Positions 56,701 to 64,000 of a DNA stretch of 64,000 nucleotides are shown piece by piece; positions within the stretch are counted from its first letter, which is position 1, and each line of letters starts with the position of its first letter. The DNA comes from Heliopora coerulea (taxonomy: Eukaryota; Cnidaria; Anthozoa; Scleralcyonacea; Helioporidae). The DNA lies in contig JASJOG010000068.1 of NCBI GenBank assembly GCA_030142905.1, positions 1,084,001 to 1,148,000 of the forward strand, given 5' to 3'. The position numbers and the translations under genes were made by a program. Under the pieces are notes generated by a model. It saw only the letters and a list, made by a program, of their open reading frames with translations, did not search any database and had not been told where the DNA came from.

Positions 56701-59700
56701 ATCAGTTTTACTACAATATTATGCTTGGTCATGTTTACGCACATACTTCACAAGACAAAGCTGGTCTCGGACATGCTCCAGACTCCGTCCCTAGACCTTT
56801 CAGCTGCTGCAAATCTGATTGACACAGTTCAACAAGATTTGCAAAATGAACGCTCAGAGGAGGCATGGCACAGCATTTGGGAAAGAGGAGTTGAGATGTC
56901 GCAAACACTCGAAGTTGAAGTTTCATCTCCACCAAAGTCGAGAGTTCGAAGGATACCAAAACGCTTGTAAAGTAGTGTGGTAATGCAGCCTGTTGGTCAT
57001 ACTGAAACATGTGAGCATGAAGAAAGCTACAGAAACGTTCTTTATTATCCCATGATGGACAGACTTTCAGCAGAGATCGGGTTACGATTTGATTCCACCA
57101 ACAAGTCCCTTCTGCATTCAATTTCAGCTCTTGATCCGGGCTCAGCAAATTTTTTACAGCTTAACCAACTGGACACGTTGGCAACTCAGTATAACATTGA
57201 CAAAAATTTTCTAGAAGTTGAACTCCGACTGAGTTAACTGATTGACTGATCGGTATGTCGGTCAGTTGGTTGTTTGGTTTGCGCGCCGGCGTAATAGGTA
57301 TACGTAGGTTTTGCTGATGTTTATAGATTAATTATGAATTCCCATTCTGTAGAGGATTCTAATAAATTGCATAAATAGGTCTATTTACATAGCTCGTAAG
57401 TCACACTCGCCCTCTATGAACCAACGTGTACAATCTAATTGAATTATTCATTCATTCATTCATTATCAATGCGTCCGTCCGTCTTTCAGTCTATTCGTGC
57501 GTCGATCCGTTCGTTCGTCCGTCCGTCTGTCTATCCATTTGTCAGTTTGTTCGTCCACCCGTCCATCCGTCCGCCCATCCGTCTTTACATCCATTCATTA
57601 GTCTATCAGTCTGTCCGTCCACCTTTCAGTTCATTCATCCGTCCGTCCGTCCGTTCGTCCGTTCGTTCATTAGTCAGTCCAGTCTTTCGTTCCTCCATTC
57701 ATTCGTTCCTTTATAGAAAATTTGTATACTCTTTAGATTGCCAGAAAGGTTCCTATTACGATAAAAATTCAGCAGCCTGCGTCGAGTGTCCTCGGGGTAA
57801 ATATCAACCATCATCAGGAACAGTAAAATGTTCGTCATGTCTGTACAATGAAACCACGCTGACGACAGGCACCGTCTCTAAAACCGGTTGCATTCCCAGT
57901 AAGTTCATGTTTGTTTTTACACGATGTCAAATAAACAACAGTTTGTGTGTTCCTAACGTGTTTTTATGAATAATTTTTTGCCATCAAGATTAACCGACAA
58001 ACGGTTTCGTTTCTAGGTTGTGAAAAAGGTTCCTTCTACAATGTTACAACACAAGGGTGTATGACGTGTCCAGTTGGCCAAACCACGTCAACCAACGGCA
58101 GTATAAATTCAGACGAGTGTTTTCTAGGCAAGTTCACAACCGGGGTTGGTGGCGAGGCGGAAAAACGTCCAAACAAAGGCTGGTGATCACGCTACAAAAC
58201 TTTCCAATTACTTTGGGCTTTTCAAATGTTTTTTTTTTTTTGGTTATTCAAATATTTACCTCGGTTACTCAACTATTTATTTAAGAATAAACAGATATTT
58301 ATTCTGGACGCATTGTTTTGCACGGTGGTCAAACTGGCAGTAATCCTTTCCAAGTATATTGGAAATTTTGTCACTTGAACTAAAGCATTTTTCAGGGCGT
58401 TCCTTCGCCTCGCCATCAACCCATCAAACGCTTTTGGATTAAAGATTTAAGAACGACGCTAATTGAGATGTACAAGAGTAACGAGTGGCCATATTTCTGT
58501 AACGTCTATTGTTCGTTATTAGTTCTTTTGCTCCATTTTGTCTAACACGTAAACTTTCTGTTGTAATCCAGTTTGTAACCCTGGAAAATACTATAACCTC
58601 ACGACAAAGAAGTGCGAATCTTGTGGTCTTGGTACCTACCAGACTCAATCTGATGCCACAAGCTGCAGGCCTTGTCCAGAAAACCTAGTTATTTCAGAGA
58701 CAGAAGAACAAGCATTTAAGAGGGATGTGTGGCATTACCGGGAAACAATGAGTTTAAAGTTTTCTCAAACGAACCAGTATTTTTAGCGAAAATCCAGCCG
58801 AAAGTTGGAAAAATTCAGCTGTAATTCTATTTCAGAATCATCCTCAGTGTATTATGAAACGAAAACTTCACAATTATCCTACACTGCTGAAGTCCACTGA
58901 GTTCAAATCCTGCTCAAGTCAACTTTTTCAGTTGACTTCGGCAGTGTAAGTTAACTGTGACGTTTTCGTTTCAGCTGTAATCTTCCTTTGATTTCTAAAT
59001 ACTGATTAATTATGTATTTCTTTTGTTTTTGCTTTATGAATTATTAATGAGTTTGAGAAATAATTTGAATAACATCATGGCTCAGTGAGAAAGTATTATA
59101 TTCAAAACAGTAGACATCCCAGAGGTGAGGGACCTCACAACATATGTCACAGTTTCATCATCTTTCTTTGTAAGTCGCTTTGAAGTTAGCCAGATTTCGA
59201 GACCATGCAATGATTGACCTTACGACCACAGCTCAAAGCACATTCATTGTCTTTTCTAACATCTTACAGGTAACACTGGGAATACAAGCCGGAAAGCTGT
59301 GCAGTACAGTCTCATCACATTGTTTTGCTGCATGTTTGCAGCCACTTCGATTCTATTTTATTTTATAAGGAAGAGAAAGAGAGCTTCACGGACCAACAAA
59401 GCAGGTAAAATTACTAATCTTCTGTCTGCACGTGCACATACAAATATATATGAATAAGCTTTTCAGTTGGCGTTCCCCGGCAGCCGATGGCAACAATAGC
59501 AGTGGTTATATTGGCTAGTCTACTTAATCCATCCATCCCAAATTAGTACAAACTACTCGAGTGAATATTACTTTTCTTGAACTGTGACTGGCTCCTTGAT
59601 CTTGGAACATGCAAGGATAATCACCTTCGGCAACACAAAACAGGTTCTCATGTTGCTTCAGAAAGCGAAACAGAAATTCTTATATTAAAAAAAAGGACAA

Positions 59701-61901
59701 AAAATTGCAACAAGGTTTGTTGTTTCAGTGTTCACATATTAGTACGAAACGCATCAAGCCACCCAGTCTGCTGATCGGTGATATTTTAGGCGAGTGACGA
59801 GCCACTATCTCATTTACATTTGTTTTCATTTTTCTATCTCATTGGCCATTTGTCGTCATATGACCATTTTCATTTATATATATTCCGTGTTTTTCGATCC
59901 TCCTATGTTTACTCTCTGACGAAGGGCCTTCGTTCAAAACGTTAGAAAACTACTCTTGACATTTCGGCAGTACTCAGACCTTTCCGATTATTTCACTTCG
60001 ATTTCCACACTGCCTACGCAGCACTCTATTTTTATTTCATTATAGAAGCTGTTCTGTTTACAAATATCGATCAGTCACGTATAGATCTCTTTGACTTTTC
60101 GTCCATTTTTGTCAGAAGATAAAAAAAAAAAATTTGCTTCACTTTTATGGTTCATACTAATACAATAACTCGCTTCAGTGTCAGTGCTTCGGAGAATACT
60201 AGTAAATATCCACTAGTAACCAGCTCGACTTGTGCGAGTAACCGTCAATTGCGATAAATGTACGTGTATGGTACGGCACGTTTGAAGCAAAAAATGCATG
60301 GAGACATAAGAACTCAAAGTTCTACACAGTGATTACAGTTAAAAGGATTGCCTAATTTATTTGAAAAACGGTGAAATGATTAAAAACATGGGAGTAAGTT
60401 TACTCTAGTGATATGAGCAAATGGTGAAATCAGTTAACATATACAGTGAGAGAATATACGAAATCAGGAAATATACAGCAGAAACTTTAAACATAGATTT
60501 CTAGAAAGTTTATTTAACTCCTTCCTGATGGCAGGTCTCCCGTTGACAAGCAAAATCGTCTGTCGCAGAACTCTCGATGATTCTGCTCTGGTTCCCGATT
60601 TATGTAGAACGCAATCGATGGGATTGTATCTATCTTTTTTCAAACCATATAATTCTCAACTTGTTCGTACTACACGATGTTTGCTCCGTCAGACAAACCC
60701 AAAAACCTTTTTGTCACAAGCCTTTCAGAAGGAAATTACACCCTAATCTAATTACAACAACAATGAACTATTGAATAAAACACACTATTCATAAACAAAA
60801 AGCATTGTGAGCGTAACCCGAGTCCAATCTCACAGATTATCACTACGCCTAGTTTTACAATTACTATTAATCACTAACTTTACATAAACTTGTCCAACAT
60901 CGTCCAGCAGTAGCCAGAGTAATATATTAACGGGTCCCAACCGCCTGTAAAGAGTTAAAAACAACATATCGTTTGATTTAGATGGCGGAGAGACCTTCAT
61001 GAGTAAAGATGATGACCCATACCATATATACGCTGATATAGATCTGGCTCCCCCTTTGCCAGTTCGAAACCGTCCTGGTCGCATAAACAATCCAGTCGCC
61101 TGGCTAGAGCTACAACATGAAATGGGAGAGGTTTGCAGAAGCTGTGCAGTTAATGGTGTTGAAGCCGCACATGACAAACCCGCAAATGAACTGAACGAGC
61201 AAACTGTACAGTTAGATTACAGGAATCGAGAAGCAGAAGGCAGACTTGTTCATGATCAAGACGAAGAAACGTACGAGACAGCTGATGAGGAGATAGTTAG
61301 GACGTGCGAAGATCAACACAGTAATATTATAGCCACAACCTTTCAAGGTAAAGGTTGCTCAAGAAACGTATCCGATAGAAAACTAGAAGAAAGAGAAGTT
61401 GCTAAAAATGATAGGCTTTCCGAGTATTACCAGCCTAGCCACTTTCAACACAACGAAGACGCAGACGTCGCCGAGGCCATGCCCTTCTTAGAGAACGGAA
61501 TAAAGAACAAGATAGCTGACAGCGTTCAGCAAGCAGAATGCCACATGCAAAATGGAGTTTACGAGATACCAATCGATGGCTTACCAGACGAAACGTTACA
61601 ACGAAGGACAAATGAGTTGAAAACGAAAGAAACTAATTTCATAGCTCATTCTCTTGAATCCAATACTCGAAACGTTCCAGAAAAACCATTGTCGGATCTA
61701 GCACTGCAGGAAACCAAAATTACGAAAGGTGATGGGACCTTACAGAAATCCAAAGATGAAACATTAAAAGAAACGCTAATAGACCATTCCTCTGAGTCCA
61801 ATAATCCTAATTCCATCCACAATTATGAGAACTTTGATCAGGAGGGATATGTTGATAACTTCAAAAATCCAGATATCTTTTACTTGGAAGTACTTCCATA
61901 G
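44719..61901 (+). CDS. Receptor-like gene copy C (full form with tail)
   Basis: Joined exons are 44719-44785, 46110-46613, 48087-48251, 48618-48779, 49802-49963, 50118-50279, 51034-51195, 52016-52177, 53709-53870, 57737-57898, 58017-58127, 59270-59404 and 60982-61901. The lengths sum to 3036 nt, an open frame of 1011 residues. The protein has a signal peptide, the orphan N-terminal domain, eight full modules, one short module, a membrane span and the ITIM-type tail. Between 53870 and 57737 a hAT element replaces four modules present in A and B. The exon at 58572 is damaged and must be skipped. Whether the gene is expressed is unknown, but its frame survives all these changes. Confidence 0.82.
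44786..46109. other. First coding intron of copy C
   Basis: Matches 20629-21920 with small indels. No exon seen. Confidence 0.65.
46110..46613 (+). CDS. Copy C exon 2: orphan N-terminal domain
   Basis: A 504-nt phase 1-1 exon, one codon longer than in copy B (EEDQCC for EQECC). The cysteines at the C-terminal end are kept, while one cysteine of copy B (in AEICLQ) is Arg here. About 38 residues differ from copy B with only about eight silent changes by hand count. No family recognised. Confidence 0.85.
46614..48086. other. Intron of copy C
   Basis: Aligns with 22422-24548 of copy B but lacks the 570-bp insertion. It holds a miniature element (47418-47519) and an ATT tract (47556-47620). No coding signal. 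Confidence 0.65.
47418..47519. mobile_element. Miniature inverted-repeat element
   Basis: TTAACCCTT and AAAGGGTTAA ends, same as 23306-23406. Confidence 0.72.
48087..48251 (+). CDS. Copy C exon 3: GCC2/GCC3 module (PPGKFLDS type)
   Basis: A 165-nt phase 1-1 exon lies between TCATTAG and GTAACG; six cysteines. It differs from copy B exon 24549 at about four residues. Confidence 0.88.
48618..48779 (+). CDS. Copy C exon 4: GCC2/GCC3 module (SPGERFNR type)
   Basis: A 162-nt phase 1-1 exon lies between ATTCCCAG and GTAAGT. Six cysteines; CQNNT replaces CPNNT of copy B, and NRT creates a sequon. Confidence 0.88.
48780..49801. other. Intron of copy C
   Basis: Matches 25288-26303. No coding signal. 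Confidence 0.65.
49802..49963 (+). CDS. Copy C exon 5: GCC2/GCC3 module (GSGSFYNF type)
   Basis: A 162-nt phase 1-1 exon lies between TTTGATTTAG and GTAAGT; six cysteines, equivalent to 26304. Confidence 0.88.
50118..50279 (+). CDS. Copy C exon 6: GCC2/GCC3 module (EPGSFYNF type)
   Basis: A 162-nt phase 1-1 exon lies between CTTGCTTGCAG and GTAGGT (GTAAGT in copy B); six cysteines, protein equal to 26625. Confidence 0.87.
50280..51033. other. Intron of copy C
   Basis: A GGTT-rich tract (about 50340-50525) matches the one in copy B. An inverted miniature-element relative lies near 50680-50760. No exon. Confidence 0.6.
51034..51195 (+). CDS. Copy C exon 7: GCC2/GCC3 module unique to C in this window (PPGSKFNY type)
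   Basis: A 162-nt phase 1-1 exon lies between TTTCAATTTTAG and GTAAAA. Six cysteines, core CQNCPINFFQSEFGKTEC. I find no counterpart in copy B; copy A may have one left of the window. Confidence 0.87.
51196..52015. other. Intron of copy C
   Basis: No coding signal and no match elsewhere in the window except near its 3' end, which resembles the sequence before 33724. Confidence 0.6.
52016..52177 (+). CDS. Copy C exon 8: GCC2/GCC3 module (DPGQFYNF type)
   Basis: A 162-nt phase 1-1 exon lies between TTTTTTTAG and GTGAGT. Six cysteines, core CEKCHINTYQERKGQIGC. It and the following 300 nt match the copy B exon 33724 and its intron, so this module was duplicated to two positions of the ancestral gene. 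Confidence 0.88.
52178..53708. other. Intron of copy C; from 52552 it is the counterpart of window start
   Basis: An AAAT-rich tract lies near 52410-52470 and a GTTT-rich tract at 53030-53310. Position 52552 starts the match to position 1. No exon. Confidence 0.7.
53709..53870 (+). CDS. Copy C exon 9: GCC2/GCC3 module (GMIYIHY type)
   Basis: A 162-nt phase 1-1 exon lies between CTACCGTAG and GTATGA; six cysteines, equivalent to 1164 in copy A. Confidence 0.85.
54178..57234 (+). mobile_element. hAT-superfamily DNA transposon, 3' end missing
   Basis: The left end reads CAGTGGCGTAACTACGGGG, typical of hAT termini, and is followed by a perfect 22-nt GC-rich palindrome at 54201-54222. No inverted copy of this end is found on the right; at about 57234 the sequence passes straight into gene intron (match to 4318 in copy A). 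The element therefore lost its 3' part, together with about 2.7 kb of gene sequence. Confidence 0.8.
55126..57237 (+). pseudogene. hAT transposase, ZMYM/DUF4371 type, with nonsense codon and missing C terminus
   Basis: The ATG at 55126 opens MQTNVTKFFKRC, the usual start of ZMYM-like hAT transposases. A TTF-type zinc-finger region follows near 55520-55730 (AAYCFCHRMF then YHTTSF), then the RNase-H-like core with LIVDESKDIS near 56085, TYDGASVMSGV near 56282 and IHCYNHRLNLV near 56370. A TAA at 56968-56970 interrupts the frame, which continues in the same phase to 57235. The expected dimerisation region is absent. An ancestral intron may precede the ATG (TTTATTTAG at 55074). It is non-functional as it stands. 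Confidence 0.85.
57445..57712. repeat. (TCCG)n-type tetranucleotide tract
   Basis: Counterpart of the tracts at 4540 and 32397, in the intron before exon 57737. Confidence 0.88.
57737..57898 (+). CDS. Copy C exon 10: GCC2/GCC3 module (QKGSYYDK type)
   Basis: A 162-nt phase 1-1 exon lies between CTCTTTAG and GTAAGT; six cysteines, core [15 protein letters not shown]. Confidence 0.88.
58017..58127 (+). CDS. Copy C exon 11: short four-cysteine module with GC donor
   Basis: A 111-nt exon after GTTTCTAG with donor AG|GCAAGT. Protein identical to copy A exon 5315. Confidence 0.82.
58128..58571. other. Intron of copy C
   Basis: Matches 5426-5867. No coding signal. Confidence 0.65.
58572..58786 (+). 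pseudogene. Copy C damaged module exon (NPGKYYNL type)
   Basis: The acceptor and most of the module match 5868-6041. A two-nt insertion (TTTAAGAGGG for TTTGAGGG) shifts the frame before the last cysteine, and the donor AACAGTAAG has become AACAATGAG. Unspliced, the frame stops at 58784-58786. Skipping it joins 58127 to 59270 in frame. Confidence 0.82.
58787..59269. other. Intron of copy C with foldback repeat
   Basis: The foldback repeat of 7214-7330 is present at 58857-58972. The DPGQFYNF module found here in A and B is absent, removed by a deletion whose joint lies near 58750-58765. Confidence 0.7.
59270..59404 (+). CDS. Copy C exon 12: transmembrane segment
   Basis: A 135-nt phase 1-1 exon lies between ATCTTACAG and GTAAAA. 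The hydrophobic span is LITLFCCMFAATSILFYFI, then RKRKRASR. Thr-Ser replaces Ile-Leu of copy A in the middle of the span. Confidence 0.87.
59912..60050 (+). mobile_element. Penelope-like 3'-end repeat
   Basis: Counterpart of 8261-8400, with CTCTCTGACGAAGGGCCTTCG nearly as in the 4622 insertion. Confidence 0.5.
60561..60899. mobile_element. Solo LTR with 5-bp target duplication
   Basis: The insert begins TGTCGCAG, ends TCCAACA, and is flanked by TCGTC at 60556-60560 and 60900-60904. It contains AATAAA near 60773. Copy A at the same place (8908) is uninterrupted. A TG...CA repeat with five-bp duplication and no internal genes is a solo LTR; the strand is not certain. Confidence 0.72.
60982..61901 (+). 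CDS. Copy C last exon: cytoplasmic tail with SH3-ligand and tyrosine motifs
   Basis: A 920-nt exon after GTTTGATTTAG, phase 1, stop TAG at 61899. It keeps PYHIYADIDL, PPLPVR, TYETAD, EYYQPSHF, VYEIPIDG, NYENF and the terminal IFYLEVLP of copy A. Two sites have gained tyrosine relative to copy A (DYR and GYVDNF). About 17 residues differ in 300, with about 14 silent changes by hand count and no indel, indicating constraint. Confidence 0.85.
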
Positions 61902-62600
61902 AGATTTGTACAGGACGTTGGATGGTTGTGATAATTAAGGTAGCGCTAAACAGTTTGTATATTTACACGCCACAAGCATGCAGTACGATCTTCATTATGG
62001 GTCTTTCTACATTAAAAATAATTGAAAGTTCATTATGAAGTTTATTTAACTGTGGAACAACTTTGTAGGGATAGATTGACAAGTCGACAAGGTCACTATC
62101 TAATACTATATATTTATCATCTATTACTATCATTATCTATTCTCTATCGATAAGATAACTATCTACCACTATCTATCGATCATCTATCACTATGATTATT
62201 TATCATCTACCTCAAAGATCATTATCACCACTTAATGTTTAACCACTCCCATTAGTAACTTATCGTACTTAAAAATTAGCTTCGGGAATCACCGTAACTT
62301 AAATATTGACATAACTTTACCAAAGATAGGATAGTTGTACACAAAAAGCTGATAGATTAAAAAATATCTACAGATCTAAATGTTTTAAACTAGAAGTCAT
62401 CATGAGGGATAAAAGAAAGTCTATTAGACTTTCGTTGTTCCCGAGGTGAATATTTAATGACAATTGGCTGTTGTTTGGTTATTTTGTTTATTTGATTAAA
62501 GTTGGCTTGTTTATTGCAATAACGAAAACTTTGACTGTTCGTCCTTTGTGGAGTGGTTGAACAGTGTTATTGACTTTCTAAGTGTAGGAAATAGTAAGTC
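61902..62600. other. 3' flank of copy C
   Basis: Nearly identical to 9912-10610, including the TATC-rich tract. Confidence 0.65.
62011..62016 (+). promoter_or_regulatory. Possible polyadenylation signal (ATTAAA), copy C
   Basis: Same position relative to the stop codon as in copy A. Confidence 0.4.
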
Positions 62601-63295
62601 TTTACTTTACTTTACTTTACTTAAATTATTTTAGCACGGTGGCCTATTCAGTCTCCTGTTTTTCAAAGGGCCGTGCATTAATTTAGTACAAAAATACATT
62701 CTTAACTAATAACTATACTTACATCTAAAATATTAATACTAAATATATTACTATATACACAAAGCAGAAATTATTAATGGTATGTGAAGACTGTTTTCTA
62801 GGATGTATTATATATATATTCATCTATTAAATTTATGAAGCTGTTTAAGCAAATTGTATGGATATTATTGATTATATTATGAGGTAGACTATTCCAGAAC
62901 TTTGATGCACGGTAAATAAATGTATATTTTAAGAAATTAGTGTTAGGCTTTGGTAAATAAAGATTTTTATCGTTACTTCTCAGTCTGTAGACGTTGTTAT
63001 GGAGAATTTTAAAGTGGTCTTTTAGATATTTTGGTGCCCATCCTCGTAAAGCTTTAAATGTTGAAAGTAGTTCTCGCTTTTTTAAATTTATTTCAACTGG
63101 TTTCCAGTCAAGATTTTCGAAAATTTCCGATGATCGGATTTCATATCTTGCTCCCGTTATTACACGTGCAGCCCTCTTTTGAAGTTTTTAAAGTTTGTTA
63201 TGTTTGTTGTGGTGCCATCATGCCATATATTGGAGCAATAAATGAAGTGTGGTAAAACTAAAGTGTTATACATTTTTACTAATGTTTCCTGAGTC
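62601..63295 (-). mobile_element. 5'-truncated LINE, C-terminal region, second copy
   Basis: Identical arrangement to 10611-11305, with the same AAGTC/GAGTC flanks and TAAAG-type tail. It was therefore present before A and C 3' regions were duplicated. Confidence 0.82.
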
Positions 63296-64000
63296 ACGGC
63301 CAAGATATCTAAGCAGATCTGAGCCTTCTGTTTCATTGTCACGTTGTCCGAGCTTCAAGATGGTATTTGGTTTCTGCGATGTATTTATCACTGCATTCCC
63401 CATGTATGTCCTTCGAATACTAGATGTCACTCTAGGTCTTTACAGCCAAATAAAAATCCGACCTTCATAGATTGCCAAACTATATAGTAAACAAATTGTT
63501 GTGTGATGAGTACAAAAAATCCTCTTGGTGGGAATGTGAGCTCGGAATAAGGTCGACAAGATTTTCAAGCACTTAGCTTTTTAGATTCATCTCAGTTTCA
63601 GCGAACTTTTCGGAAAATTTTTAACTTTCCCCCCAACTCTCACCTGTAACGGCCCAAGAATACCGAGGGCTACAATGTTCAAGAGCAGGGGATTGTGTAC
63701 CCTTGCCCTTCGCTTTTTGCTAATCATGTATGAGTTTTTGCGTGGCCACACCCCCTGCCAAGTTCGGCCCGGGACCCCTGAATGGCTCGGATCCTTTAAG
63801 CACTTGCCGCACCCTTGGTTGCCATAGTTCCTACGTAATCATCCCTTATACCTTACTAACTTAATTTAATTGACCAAAGAAAAATGCGTAAGATCTCTTG
63901 ACATGCTGGCGTAGTGGGTAGCATTCAGTCCCGCAACCAAGAAATTGTTTAAAAAAAAAATACCGAGTCTTTTGATTTATCATAACAATCTGCTCATTCA
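63296..64000. other. Start of the next intergenic block
   Basis: Matches 11306-12010, so the duplicated block continues right of the window and a further gene copy may follow. Confidence 0.65.

Larger units (their letters stand above)
59405..60981. other. Intron between TM and tail exons, copy C
   Basis: Matches 7763-8991 but carries an extra 339-bp solo LTR (60561-60899) inside the miniature element. A Penelope-like repeat lies at 59912-60050. No exon supported. Confidence 0.65.

Noticed and set aside
60830..61177. Minus-strand frame of 115 codons over the tail exon
   Set aside because: It is the reverse complement of the conserved tail-coding exon and of the solo LTR edge; the matching frame is not open in copy A.

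Overview
The window looks like animal nuclear DNA: AT-rich, long introns with clear GT/GC donors and pyrimidine-AG acceptors, and many retrotransposon, hAT and miniature-element fragments. The transposon mix (a Penelope-like element with a GIY-YIG domain, LINE 3' ends, a Gypsy-type gag) and the multi-module receptor genes suggest a cnidarian, probably an anthozoan such as a coral. That placement is inference; no marker gene proves it.

The core of the window is a tandem array of three paralogous plus-strand genes for a cysteine-rich, membrane-anchored receptor-like protein. Copy A (1164-9911) lacks its 5' end, which lies left of the window. Copy B (20562-35320) and copy C (44719-61901) have readable ends. 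The assembled order is: a signal-peptide exon; one exon for an unrecognised N-terminal domain of about 167 residues; 8-12 exons that each encode one six-cysteine GCC2/GCC3 (ephrin-receptor-like, TNFR-like) module; a transmembrane exon; and one 920-nt exon for a tail of about 305 residues. The tail has a PxxPxR SH3-ligand sequence, several tyrosine motifs and a C-terminal ITIM-type sequence. Every coding intron is in phase 1, so module exons can be gained, lost or skipped without changing frame.

The copies differ by rearrangement. Copy B has an internal duplication of module exons, has lost the tail exon, and ends in a short hydrophobic segment partly encoded by former intergenic DNA. Copy C carries a broken hAT transposase gene where four module exons should be, plus a solo LTR just upstream of its tail exon. 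Copy A has one module exon cut by a deletion. The N-terminal domain differs at about 38 of 167 residues between B and C with few silent changes, while the tail of A and C is much better conserved. This suggests a variable, possibly ligand-binding head and a constrained signalling tail.

Between the genes lie near-identical segmental duplications (about 10.5-20.5 kb and 35.3-44.7 kb, resuming at 62.4-64 kb). They hold transposon remains: LINE 3' fragments, a Gypsy-like gag with a possible short LTR, and a Penelope-like GIY-YIG fragment. I found no other host gene, RNA gene or CRISPR array.
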